IMG/VR virus record: IMGVR_UViG_3300020395_000135 | Coordinates: 1 to 20,706 of that record | Strand: one strand, 5' to 3' | Length of the DNA stretch: 20,706 nucleotides | From: a virus | Part shown: positions 12,001-18,757 of the stretch, piece by piece | Layout of the letters: the number at the start of each line of letters is the position of its first letter | Numbering within the stretch: position 1 is the stretch's first letter | Position numbers and translations under genes: made by a program | Notes under the pieces: model-generated | Told to the model about the DNA's origin: nothing | What the model saw: only the letters and a program-made list of their open reading frames with translations | The model's database searches: none

Positions 12001-15000
12001 TTTGATCAATTTTTCCCTTTGTTATCGTTTCTACAACAGATTTTTGCCTTGTTATTTCATTGGTTTCAATTATAAAGTCATTATCTGTATTTTTATCAGA
12101 AAGTCTATAAGGAAATGTATTTCTAATTAAATTTTTATCCGAAAAATCAAAGGATTGATCAATATCTTGCTCCAATACTAATGATCTATAAGAATCCCCA
12201 ACAAAATAAGGAAATTCTGGTTTAGAAGTCGAATCTATGGTTGCATAATATGCATAAATTCCATTAGGAAACTCTTTAGTTTTACTAAATCTCCCATTAT
12301 TTCTATCCAAATTACCAGAATTGGTAAATTTATAATCTTCAACAAAAAATCCTAGCGGAAAATCATCAGTTGATGGTCTGTCAACCACATTAGATGCATT
12401 TTTTGTATATCCAGAAACCATTCTAGATGGTGTTAATGCTATTTCAGGGTTTGCGTACCCATAAGGACCATAAATTGGATTACCATCATAAGCCCATCCA
12501 ATAATGTTAGATATTTCAGTCTCATTTTCATCAAAAGCATTCTGAATATTTTGATTATATCCACAAATATTATATTTTAAACCATCAAAACCATCTAATA
12601 ATACTTCACTACCATACTTTTCATGCATATTAACAGTTAATGATCTAACACGACCCCTTAAAAGGGCATTTTTTCCTTTAGAAACAACATTTATTGATGT
12701 GTCTATAGAAGAATAACCAATACCAGCATTAATAATTTTAACATCAGTTATTTTATTGTTTGTAATAACAGGTCTTAAGACAGCTCCACTTCCTTTACCA
12801 CTAGAATCTATCACATTTATATCTGGAATTGAGTAATATTCACTACCACCAAATTGTAAATTAACTGAATCTATCTTACCATCAACAATAAGTGGTTTTA
12901 ATTGTCCATCTTTACCATTTTTTATTGAAATTATAGGACTTTTTTCAAAATTTACTATAGATGATCCATAACCTGTTCCAGATTCATACAAATACGAGTC
13001 AATAATACTTCCTTTTACTGTTGTAGTAAGATTCATCGTTTCAATAACTTGCGTATCAGTTGATAATCCTGCAGGAACATAATTTAAAGTCACATTTATA
13101 TTAGGATATGCAAAATTTTGATATCCAGTTCCAGTAGACTCGAAATTTACATAATTTTTTCTTATATAATTAGAAGTTATTGTTCCTGCAATACCAATAT
13201 CACATAATTTGAAGGAATTTTCATCAATTTTAGAAATTTTATATTGATTTGCTGTAGTTGTTATTCCAGTAGAAGTAGTTAATCCAGATATTTTAGTTCC
13301 AGTAGTAGTATATTCAATTATTTCACCATCATTAAATCCATGATTATCAAATGTAACTGTATTATAATTAGTTGAAATTCCACTTGGTTTAACAATTATT
13401 TTTCTATTAGTAAATTCTCCACCATCAATGATATTAATACCACTAACAGAAGTTTGATTAGGTAAAGTTATAAATTCATGAATACCTGAGAAAATAGCTG
13501 TAGAAACTACGGTAGTGGCATGAGTACCAAGACCTATAGTGTTAATTCCTACAATAGCATTATTTTCTGAGTTATATAATTTAATACTCTTATTATTAGA
13601 TACACCCGCATAATATATGGCATTATTAATTAACATTCCCGGAGTACTTCCAATACCAATTCCTTGATTTTTATTAGAAGATTTATATATTATTGTTTGA
13701 CCATTTTGGAATCCATGATTTTCTGTAAATGTAACTTCATCTGTAATTGTATTAATACCACCTACATTTGAATCTGAAGTACGCCTTCCATCAAAAATTA
13801 ATGATCTAGATTTTTGAATGGTTACTGCTTCTAAAGAAGCGGCACCATTTCCACCACTGACATTAACCGATATAACTTTATTAACATCGAATTGTTGTTC
13901 ATCTACCTCAACTTTTGTAATGGTACCACTAAGAACGGGTTGAATTAATGCAGTTATACCTATACCACTAGAAATTCCTATTAAAGGTGGATTAATAACA
14001 TCATAGTCACTTCCTCCATTTAAAATATCAATAGAACTTAGAGAACCATAATAAATTTTATCTAATGTCTTATAATTGCTAATCTCTACACCATTTTTTA
14101 ATAGTCCAACAGACCCTGTAGTTGTTTTCTCTTGAACACCCCTATTAACAGTAGATTCTAAAGAGAATTTTTTAAATATTTTTTGAGGAGAAACTACAGC
14201 AGATTTTTGTGACAATAGAATAAATTTATGAATATCTGTCTCAGTTGATTGTGCTAGATTACCAAATTGTAAATAATTGGCATCTCCTATAAAACTTCTA
14301 GAATTATATAATCGTAATTGTTTCTTTTTATTTTCCTCATCAAGTATGACATTTACATAATAATTACCAGTAGCTAAACCAACATAATTTTCGTAAGGCG
14401 AAATAGGTTGATAAAAAACTTCATCACCATCAATAAAATCAAATTCATTAGGAAATTTAATTAAACCATATTTACCTGTAATTACATTTTTATCATCCAA
14501 ACTAGCAGCAGTTGCAACTTGAATATTAGATGTTATATTATTTCTATCATTATTACTATTACCAGAATCTGTAGATTGAGAAGGTAATGAATTAGAAGCT
14601 ACATATGCAACTTTATCATCCCCAATATATAAATTCTGAACATCTGATATAACATTATCATACTTTAAAGAAACTATTGTACTTTTTGGATGAGAAACTT
14701 TTCTTCTAATATCATATTCAACACCTGATTGAGGTATTAAAGTAGCATTATTAAAATCAAGTTGATTATTAGTAGGATCAAAAGTTGTTATAATTATATC
14801 ATTTGAAAGACCATCCTTAATATTATTTGTTCCTCTTTCTAATATTTCAATTTTATCACCCCTTTTAAGACTAGAATCATATATTTTTTCAAATAAAATA
14901 GCTTTAGTTACAGTAGATGCAGATCCTACATCACCAATTGATTTTGGTTTAAATCTTACTGATGTATTATATACCCAAGAATTAGCAAAAATCTCTTTAT

Positions 15001-16360
15001 ATGACATATCACTATATGATACATCTTCACTATTAGAAATATTTTTCTTTTCTTCTATAATATCACCTATACCGTTTACAGAAATTATCTGATCTTTATC
15101 TACATTAAGATTTTTTGATATTTGTTCAAAATTAGATAATACACCAGTTAATCTTATTTTAACTGGTTTGGTTAAATCAGCATTCTCATAAGAAACATAG
15201 ATGTCATCATTACGAACAGTTTCTGTAGAAGTAATTAGGTCATCAATACCTGTACATCCAAAAAACTGATTAATGGATTTACTTGTATAGTTAATATTAG
15301 TATTATTACCAGCAACTAATGTTCCAGTATTTCCAAAACCTATTGTTGAGTCAACAGATATTATAGAAGATCCTATAGAAACATTTTCTAAACATTTAGA
15401 AGCAGGAGTAATTTTAAATTTTCCTTGTATGGTAGATGCTGATTTATCATAACCCATAAAGAGAGAAATTTTCCAATACTGTTTATTTTCAGCAAAACCT
15501 ACACCACTTCTAGTAAAAGGTTCAACTTCAGAAATAGATGCATTAGTATCTAAATCATTTTCTTTAAATATTGTTTGACCAACTAATTGTGAAGGATCTC
15601 CAGAAATGGCATCTCCAATTATAACTTCTCTTCTAATATATTCTGCAGAAGATGGTTTAAGTAAATAATCCTCTAAATTTACAACTTTAGGAGTTTCACC
15701 ATAAAGTACATTAAATAATATCCTAAAAGATTCATCAGTACCTTTTGCTTCATATAATGATCTTGATTCCTTTATAAAATTACCTATATTTACATCAGGG
15801 GCAAAATCTACACCAACCAAGTCTGGTGTTAATGTGTATTTTTGCTTTTCATAAAATTGCTTTAAAAATAAAGAACTTAAATTTTGAATATTAGAATTTG
15901 CACTATGACTTGCCGCAGTAGTATTATTAAAGACTAATTCCTCTTGATTTAATTCTTTATGATAACTTGTAATTCCACAAAATCCTCTAACACACCCAAC
16001 AAATTTATTTTTTTCCGCATTTAATGAAGTATATGTAATAATTTCATCATCAATTTTCAATAATCCATACTCATTAGGAAATCCTTTAGTACTACTAACA
16101 TTTATTACAGTATCCCCTATGGTAGTAATACCAGTGGTTGTGGCACTATCAACAACCACTTCAGGTGTAAGATTATCTAATTTCAAATATTCTGATAAAT
16201 TATCAGAAATATCAACAGGCCCTCCTTGATATTCTTGAGAAATATAATATTGCTTTAAAAAATCTATCGTAGTGGGGCTTTCACTCCGCACAAAATCTGG
16301 TAGTTGATTATCAATTATTTGCTGAATCTTGACTTTAGATTCAAAACCAGTCTGTATCAT
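3002..16360 (-). CDS. Giant gp7-like baseplate wedge / arm protein (4452 aa)
   Basis: One uninterrupted frame of 4452 residues begins 4 nt after gp6 and ends at TAA 31 nt before gp8, the slot of gene 7 in T4 (1032 aa). Residues about 20-322 resemble the C-terminal core of T4 gp7: NFIKESR at 194-200 then EAKGTDESFRILFNVLYGE to 222 (T4 RFFESRSYDF...YKFLFKVLYNE), and LVGQTIF at 259-265 (T4 LVGQTIY). The rest is a Ser/Thr/Gly/Asn-rich mosaic of repeated beta modules: at least four STxGFP...DDE...RGF-type units, about eight HGFxxGD-type units, about a dozen GGxGYxxxP motifs, a YHYH-like domain near 1272-1394, and three related ~105-residue units at 3448-3883. Near residues 3948-4041 comes a GIIQEPGSAYTFTGGTSF...FFYRGS segment that I know from other phage structural proteins, and the last ~350 residues hold two more GGxGY units. 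No signal peptide, membrane segment or catalytic motif is evident. The gp7 reading comes from synteny plus recalled sequence. Similar giant genes in cyanophages have been annotated simply as structural or YHYH-domain proteins. Confidence 0.85.
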   Translation of the reverse strand: MIQTGFESKVKIQQIIDNQLPDFVRSESPTTIDFLKQYYISQEYQGGPVDISDNLSEYLKLDNLTPEVVVDSATTTGITTIGDTVINVSSTKGFPNEYGLLKIDDEIITYTSLNAEKNKFVGCVRGFCGITSYHKELNQEELVFNNTTAASHSANSNIQNLSSLFLKQFYEKQKYTLTPDLVGVDFAPDVNIGNFIKESRSLYEAKGTDESFRILFNVLYGETPKVVNLEDYLLKPSSAEYIRREVIIGDAISGDPSQLVGQTIFKENDLDTNASISEVEPFTRSGVGFAENKQYWKISLFMGYDKSASTIQGKFKITPASKCLENVSIGSSIISVDSTIGFGNTGTLVAGNNTNINYTSKSINQFFGCTGIDDLITSTETVRNDDIYVSYENADLTKPVKIRLTGVLSNFEQISKNLNVDKDQIISVNGIGDIIEEKKNISNSEDVSYSDMSYKEIFANSWVYNTSVRFKPKSIGDVGSASTVTKAILFEKIYDSSLKRGDKIEILERGTNNIKDGLSNDIIITTFDPTNNQLDFNNATLIPQSGVEYDIRRKVSHPKSTIVSLKYDNVISDVQNLYIGDDKVAYVASNSLPSQSTDSGNSNNDRNNITSNIQVATAASLDDKNVITGKYGLIKFPNEFDFIDGDEVFYQPISPYENYVGLATGNYYVNVILDEENKKKQLRLYNSRSFIGDANYLQFGNLAQSTETDIHKFILLSQKSAVVSPQKIFKKFSLESTVNRGVQEKTTTGSVGLLKNGVEISNYKTLDKIYYGSLSSIDILNGGSDYDVINPPLIGISSGIGITALIQPVLSGTITKVEVDEQQFDVNKVISVNVSGGNGAASLEAVTIQKSRSLIFDGRRTSDSNVGGINTITDEVTFTENHGFQNGQTIIYKSSNKNQGIGIGSTPGMLINNAIYYAGVSNNKSIKLYNSENNAIVGINTIGLGTHATTVVSTAIFSGIHEFITLPNQTSVSGINIIDGGEFTNRKIIVKPSGISTNYNTVTFDNHGFNDGEIIEYTTTGTKISGLTTSTGITTTANQYKISKIDENSFKLCDIGIAGTITSNYIRKNYVNFESTGTGYQNFAYPNINVTLNYVPAGLSTDTQVIETMNLTTTVKGSIIDSYLYESGTGYGSSIVNFEKSPIISIKNGKDGQLKPLIVDGKIDSVNLQFGGSEYYSIPDINVIDSSGKGSGAVLRPVITNNKITDVKIINAGIGYSSIDTSINVVSKGKNALLRGRVRSLTVNMHEKYGSEVLLDGFDGLKYNICGYNQNIQNAFDENETEISNIIGWAYDGNPIYGPYGYANPEIALTPSRMVSGYTKNASNVVDRPSTDDFPLGFFVEDYKFTNSGNLDRNNGRFSKTKEFPNGIYAYYATIDSTSKPEFPYFVGDSYRSLVLEQDIDQSFDFSDKNLIRNTFPYRLSDKNTDNDFIIETNEITRQKSVVETITKGKIDQISIISGGDNYKINDSLKFDNINTNGSGLVSKVSSLKGKDIVDITTSLNSFENSIFSWNGNEGIKITILPHHNFKNGDNITISGFTTHLTELNGSHKIGVTTFSSILIGSLESSTVGVGTEITVSKIPTNISIGSSLKIGNETLRLLGVYRDNNILKVERGSTGVAHTSTSILSFLPDSFTIDKKIDYFDSSVNDIVYFNPKESIGFGTISGISSTMTFDFNNKDITVNVPTQRIYIQNHPFIENQQISLLNNDPNDIKYNEDPSNPANGNINLPSTLFVSNTSKNTIGIKTGVGIGYSDVYFVSGGDDVDVFRLSSNYDQLLGNIQKNVATVSVSTSHSLVKGDNVTLNVKPNLSVGIGTSSSVVIEKQEGTNYMLINPIGFSSTGINTDKNEISFGTISHELNTGDKIAYSADLFPEGISASSYYVYKVNDNIIKLCETLVDIESHPPTTISIGSTGGIDQSIRLINPPLKVITTNSLVFDLSHSSLADYKFKIYYDKEFKNEFVSTSSTIFNVVNTGIIGVSGDASVTINHNTSLPTKLYYNLEKSGFINTADTSVTDYSEIDFTQSNYNSSYNIVSVGDTTFDILLTEIPEKLSYNQSECSTLNYTTKSLTEKGSVDKVTLLDKGQNYEKLPTLVGTSSTEGVNLTILPKSSAIGNPLQVRIINEGFEYSSDKTLKPFAYISPFINIKNSNQIGIVTLTSGGSDYITPPIIKIIDSVSRTVIDNGILEAEMNGSTISNIVQTVTPYGLPDTGIELFATDNSNGVAISTISSNSTGIFTCYIQTPVSDFTILPFKVDDEVYIEGITKVGIAGSGFNSSDLGYKFGVVTQYTVAAAGSNDSVTIDVSGIVTNTGIAVTDQNLESILVNKSKYPIFTISLETSLFLIGEKLISNGIERDLVITHSEKTNIKVSGTYRLSVGEEIIGKSSGVKARIDNIDENFGRYSVNYMIEKNIGWSNNVGELNFDTQVTPDNNYYQNLSYAIQSSKTFDELRSPVNSLLHTSGMKNFADVGIKSESNVSIGSSSALLRIQDFIRDLRVDTINNFDFAFDLGDDNKSNSIEFYSKKLTPYTLSKSNQVLLIDNIKNQFTNVDGDPSLSLDFIRVDSNISCKELSIRISDLVNNKIQSSQLVLLNNGTTSVLLQKDELDTTTGLTTFSGIGEIGYFDLVETEFGEDYLRFIPYNPDIDYDLKTIETDFIGNTGIGTQSVGFTSLTSSIGISTVDSDLGITTTTIIGVDSNKYESFYAKTQLINRTTNEMNYVEHYVTHDSTDTYLTESFIDTHSQRDSYSGQLIGTFKGDLTDTQFSLLFENTSDDEIEVKSNIVGFGTTTAGTGTYRFLVDNQPAGSERSLIYASNYNTGIGTTVVYSGSKILFNTFMSVVEVSIGSTKALHQVTSLYDGTNVYVQQGPILSSDGYGTYSEYGGIGTFSGTTDSTDFILNFHPDEEFLDDTIQVSSFNKVFYIDTDTINTPNIVDLIYGGVINSPKIYAYDGLEGERIRRKNFRLTSNQTPIFAKSFNPIDSSIVNLSTGVFTIKDHFFRTNEELIYTPKSTFVGVGSTPMQYKGADGGIGQLPTNVFAIRNTSDSFQIATTRAGTAVTFVGVGTGNLHQFEMSKSNTKAIININNLIQSPLAFTPINHTLKDNIDDANTGISTTRDIISLSGISSVIGGDILKVDDEYMKVINVGFGNTSIGPITGIGTTTLVEVKRGFVGTSATNHTNSSNVQVYKGSYNIVGEEIHFTDAPRGNPQLIKNSSNLNYPTSDFNGRVFLRNDYSTNQIYDDISDQFTGIGQTFTLQVGGANTVGLGSTGGNGLILIGNIFQRPTTENNPRNNYAISEDINAGVSTVTFTGITSTQSDDLIINDSDVNQNQLPIGGVIVSLASTPGKGYALAEGAKVYLEKNASGGITKVVGFATTGPSNGVTTAFYDNTTGFLEVITENQHNFESGIGQQVKLHRLEFKCSGSYGITTTFFPSNNNVGLGSTSLEYSILNTSPGYYDHKFISATATAVGGIQPTGADYNAATGELTFTKNYHSFNLNQSIAITDNSLTFTCSRDNYNTEHTYPRPGKDPVAVGGGSTTITSVTQHTFTVNVGQSQTQNRFTTNVGTSTIPHTYVGGGDVMPWYGDATYGSGYYGTNVSVAVTDIPYAHKFVSAVTDSITQGGTTLTPSNAVYNAVTGILVLSFTSAHGLSGGNIKIATNGLTFTCDKDDNQSYHSYPRSTDPAYDTDLAITVIDTLSFSVDVGSSVGSSAVVAATVGAGGTLAFETTTAGTNYNNPQLVIPEASYGGLGVVGVSRLGEGETTNTGVGLLLDIEVGGLPIDSMKHTFVSADSGAVERISPSLSAIQPSGATYNASTGVLELSFGSAHGLITDNTIRLVNNSLIFTCDADENFTEHTYPRATDPIAGVTTAITKTGTNSFTINVGKTSFTGISSFFGVTKWEIARNGYAFKKGDVFKPVGLVTDSRVASPQAEFELTVLDTFSDSFAAWQFGQMDYIDSIKDQQDGVRRRFQLKYDGQILSFETDPNSDFPRINLTNTLFILINGIIQEPGSAYTFTGGTSFTFTVAPKPEDNVVIFFYRGSVGSDSSLVENIQPSVKTGDIVQLDAIQSSDIDQNTRTVQDIITSKSIETNLYRGVGINNNQKTLNWTKQKVDKIINGEKIFKSRASLEPMIFPTAKVIGKISDTTTKFFVDEALFFNEEYDINANKLSAIIVDNNITPVGASLTAIVSADGTISSLDIVSGGIGYTVAPSIAIGIPTTGILDKDSEGNIIGIGTTALATSTIDSNGTITSTLITNPGLGYTLTTPPQVLVLSPLVNSEIITNIGVATGISGIVTGINTTTGNGTALALEFHLYKDPVDNYKYSDLAINYPIYISNTQVGNGVTSIYDSNTAVVGIGTTFLDNVYNISYAPWSSGNVGLITCNVIDDSVLVGITSTGSSSVAVGRFSLGILDGATRNSNPIAIAVTGKTINSGLTTFPTIQRRGVGYRDTGALDPFYS
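4712..5035 (-). repeat. ~105-aa protein repeat, copy C
   Basis: Residues about 3776-3883 of the giant: KHTFVSAD..., GATYNASTGVLELSF, GSAHGL, NSLIFTCDADENFTEHTYPR, then NSFTINVGKTSF. It is closest to B in the first half and to A in the 'TEHTYPR' half. The unit probably folds as a small beta domain; I do not recognise a named family. Confidence 0.8.
5236..5557 (-). repeat. ~105-aa protein repeat, copy B
   Basis: Residues about 3602-3709 of the giant: AHKFVSAV..., NAVYNAVTGILVLSF, TSAHGL, NGLTFTCDKDDNQSYHSYPR, then LSFSVDVGSS. It shares the skeleton of copies A and C. It is separated from A by about 45 residues and from C by about 65 residues of non-repeated sequence. Confidence 0.8.
5700..6018 (-). 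repeat. ~105-aa protein repeat, copy A
   Basis: Residues about 3448-3554 of the giant. The pattern is H-K-F-I-S-A..., GADYNAATGELTF, an 'H-x-F/G-L' turn, NSLTFTCSRDNYNTEHTYPR, then HTFTVNVG. It is the first of three related units in protein order. It differs most from the other two in the middle (KNYHSFNLNQ instead of SAHGL). The likeness is at protein level; the DNA has diverged. Confidence 0.8.
12180..12545 (-). other. YHYH-like domain inside the giant
   Basis: Residues about 1272-1394. The segment reads IGWAYDGNPIYGPYGY, later GRFSKTKEFPNGIYAYYATID and then PEFPYFVGDSYRS. The DGNPIYGP element and the 'NG-x-Y-x-Y-x-x-T' element, in this order and spacing, match the YHYH domain (Pfam) as I know it. 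Where the family name motif would read YHYH, this copy reads YAYY, so both histidines are missing. No function can be assigned beyond a structural or binding module. Confidence 0.7.
15395..16303 (-). other. gp7-core-like N-terminal region of the giant
   Basis: Residues about 20-322. The order of matches to the gp7 C-terminal region is preserved: an aromatic helix block (DFLKQYYISQEYQGG near 33-47; T4 AFCEAYIQYL), then the ESRS...KGTDESFRILFNVLYGE block at 198-222, then DYLLKPSSAEY, LVGQTIF at 259-265 and a YWKISLF strand near 296-301. In T4 this part of gp7 forms the core bundle with the gp6 dimer, which suits its place directly after gp6. A separate STxGFP-type module (about 83-135) interrupts it. 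The T4 sequence was compared from memory, so the alignment should be treated as strong but unverified. Confidence 0.7.
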
Positions 16361-16364
16361 ATTA

Positions 16365-18317
16365 CTATCTTATTAATTGTCCGTTTGAATAACTAGATGT
16401 ATAGAAATCTTTAATAAAGGTGGTTCCGGTTATTTCATCACCAGAACTAATAACATCTCTTACCATATTTATTTTACTTTTTGAGAGGCTTAAATTGAGA
16501 TATAATTCTTTTAATCCAACTACATCATTAGATTCTGGAATTGCCTGTATTTCAATTATTTCAGAATCATTAAGAGTTGAAGTAATATTTACTGTATTTA
16601 ATAAAATTTCACCTTTAATATAATCCACAGTTCCTGCTGATTTAGCAACAACAAAAATAGTCCCATCATTCGATAATTCTACAATAGAAATACTTCCTGT
16701 CTTCAAATCTGTATTTGGAAGATCTGTAATATATACCGTTTTAGAACTTGTAGAAATTTTAAATCCAGTAGATTTGATATTATATCCTTTAGGATTTACA
16801 TGGAATTGATTGCCAAAACATAGTTCATATTGAGCAAATTGATTAAGTGCTGCTTTTAAATCTCTTCTTATTATCACTTTAGTAATATTGGAAGTAATAG
16901 CAGTAGAAGTATTGTCAATAACTTGTTGAACTTTACTGTACTTAAATCTTCCTCCAAATTTATTCATATCTATTGAATCTGCATATGTGGTAAGTGAATT
17001 GGTTACTTGTGCTTTGAGAGATTCTGCATTTGAAATTTTAGTATTATCATAATATACAGCAGTATTAAGTTCAATATATAACATCTTCAAATCTGTTATT
17101 TTTTGATTAATCCCTGATACTGAATATTGCTTCAATTTTGATAAAATAAGAGATTTATTAAAATCCGAAACAAATGAACCATTCTTAGGTTTTATACTAA
17201 TATAAACATTTCCAAATTCTGGTGGATCCATTTCTTCACCACCTACAACAGCCACAGATTCTGTATCTGGATATATCTTCTGAACTATTGCCTCATAATC
17301 TCTTGGAGTAACAGCACGATATTGGGATGAATAAATTCTTGGTGCATAATATTTAATTGAACTGACTTCTTCAATATCAGCTCCATTTCTAGAATTTTCA
17401 TTAGTGGTTAGTGATGTAATTGATGCATTTAAATTAATCGCATTTCCTGTTAGAGGGTTACTGTATGTAAGTTTTCCTGCAAAAGAAAATGTACTATTTT
17501 CAGTAGTTCCACCTATACCATTTCCATCTATACCATCAGTAGTAATATATTGAACGGTAATTACATCACCATTTTGTAATTTTCTACCAATTTTACCATC
17601 ACCAAATAATAATTCATATTTTTCGTCTTGTACTTCTTGTATTAAATATATTTCTGAAAATGAATCTACATTTAAAATATTTTCTACTAATGAATATTCA
17701 CTTCCTAATGATCCAAGATCATCATCAACTCCATCTTCAGGTGTCGCATCTCTATGATAATTGACATATACTTTAATAGTGGAAGTATCAATACCAGAAT
17801 TATCTAATAAGAATCTTTGATCTAAAGAAGCATTAACAGTAAATTTCTTTGTTAAAAATATACCTTGTTTTATTTTTACATTATTAAAAGTTGCTACCCC
17901 ATTTGATATAGGTGCAGATATATTTTCTGTAGTAGAAAATACATAAGAAGTATCTGAAGCATTACCAACGCATACTATACCCGTTTCTAACGTTGCTATA
18001 GTATGACTAGTATCAATTGTAGCATTAAACGATATGTCTGCTGTGGCTGCCGTTCTAGAGCGTGGTACATATCCTATGTTACGTGCCAAGGAAACTACAT
18101 TTTCACGTAATGTTGCAGAATCTAAAAAAGATTCATTCACCACCATATTGGAGTTAAATGCTGTGATATAGGTATTATATGCTAAAGTATCAATTAAAAC
18201 GGAAAAGTTAGACCCTTCAAAGTCAAATCCAGTGAAATCAGAATTTGCACGTAGATAATCTTTAATTGAAGTTTTTATTTGATCAAAATCAAGATTTGTG
18301 AATTTAGTAAACGGCAT
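16365..18317 (-). CDS. 6: Baseplate wedge subunit gp6
   Basis: A 650-residue protein, near the 660 of T4 gp6, with clear similarity from the first residues: DYLRANSDFTGFDFEGSNFS, LIDTLAYNTY, ESFLDSATLRENVVSLAR and NIGYVPRSRTAA match the T4 NGQNEFLDYDFEGS...LLAYNT...ESFMRTANLRSSVVQ...NGYLPTSKSAA as I recall it. A baseplate-J-like stretch starts near residue 334 (RAVTPRDYEAIVQKIYPD). gp6 dimers form the continuous ring that holds the baseplate together and switch shape when the sheath contracts. The start codon is 1 nt past the gp25 stop and the stop is 4 nt before the giant's ATG, so all three are one transcription unit. This placement supports a gp6-gp7 type complex with the giant's N-terminus. 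Confidence 0.97.
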   Translation of the reverse strand: MPFTKFTNLDFDQIKTSIKDYLRANSDFTGFDFEGSNFSVLIDTLAYNTYITAFNSNMVVNESFLDSATLRENVVSLARNIGYVPRSRTAATADISFNATIDTSHTIATLETGIVCVGNASDTSYVFSTTENISAPISNGVATFNNVKIKQGIFLTKKFTVNASLDQRFLLDNSGIDTSTIKVYVNYHRDATPEDGVDDDLGSLGSEYSLVENILNVDSFSEIYLIQEVQDEKYELLFGDGKIGRKLQNGDVITVQYITTDGIDGNGIGGTTENSTFSFAGKLTYSNPLTGNAINLNASITSLTTNENSRNGADIEEVSSIKYYAPRIYSSQYRAVTPRDYEAIVQKIYPDTESVAVVGGEEMDPPEFGNVYISIKPKNGSFVSDFNKSLILSKLKQYSVSGINQKITDLKMLYIELNTAVYYDNTKISNAESLKAQVTNSLTTYADSIDMNKFGGRFKYSKVQQVIDNTSTAITSNITKVIIRRDLKAALNQFAQYELCFGNQFHVNPKGYNIKSTGFKISTSSKTVYITDLPNTDLKTGSISIVELSNDGTIFVVAKSAGTVDYIKGEILLNTVNITSTLNDSEIIEIQAIPESNDVVGLKELYLNLSLSKSKINMVRDVISSGDEITGTTFIKDFYTSSYSNGQLIR

Positions 18318-18318
18318 T

Positions 18319-18720
18319 TTATCTTGTTGACTCTAAAAGGAAGGAATATTCTTGTACTGGAAACTCTTGTCCTATAATATCATATACAACATCTACCTCA
18401 AATGTATTATCATCTGGTTGAGGATTAACAGAAACAGTGACATTTTCAATTCTTGGTTCAAAATTATCTAAAGATACTTCAATTTGACTTTGAATTGTTG
18501 CGGCAGTACCAAAATCAACGAACTCAAATAAACTAGCATATACATCAGAACCAAAAAGAGGATCAAAAAACTTTTCAGTTGGTATAGTTTGAACTATATT
18601 ACGTACTGATCTTTTAATCGCATTTTCATTCTTTAATATAGGTAAATCATTCGTAACAGGATGAGGTTCAAAAGATAAACTAATATCTTTAAATACCCTT
18701 GATATCCTCTTAATTGCCAT
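18319..18720 (-). CDS. 25: Baseplate wedge subunit gp25
   Basis: A 133-residue protein (T4 gp25 is 132) of the GPW/gp25 family, once described as lysozyme-like but structural in the baseplate and conserved across contractile injection systems. NAIKRSVRNIVQT at 33-45, FDPLFGSDVYASLFE at 52-66, and NFEPRIENVTVSVNP at 86-100 match T4 SIKNSLLGIITT, FDPEFGCDLSDQLFE and NYEPRIDKLAVNVIP as recalled. It is the first gene of the late operon, with the late promoter 19 nt ahead of the ATG. In T4 it nucleates sheath assembly from the inner baseplate. The leader has no convincing Shine-Dalgarno. Confidence 0.97.
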   Translation of the reverse strand: MAIKRISRVFKDISLSFEPHPVTNDLPILKNENAIKRSVRNIVQTIPTEKFFDPLFGSDVYASLFEFVDFGTAATIQSQIEVSLDNFEPRIENVTVSVNPQPDDNTFEVDVVYDIIGQEFPVQEYSFLLESTR

Positions 18721-18739
18721 AGGACAGGGGTTTTTTCTT

Positions 18740-18747
18740 TATTTATA
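18740..18747 (-). promoter_or_regulatory. T4-type late promoter for gp25 operon
   Basis: The plus strand reads TATTTATA, so the minus strand carries TATAAATA, the exact T4 late element. It sits between the terminator of the preceding block and the gp25 ATG (18718-18720). It should drive gp25, gp6 and the giant gene, about 15.7 kb. The predicted leader is only about 13 nt. Confidence 0.88.
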
Positions 18748-18757
18748 CTGCTTTCCC

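Noticed and set aside
18319-18720. gp25 as a lysozyme
   Set aside because: The historical lysozyme label for this family is not supported by its role in baseplate structures, and no catalytic pair can be argued from the sequence.
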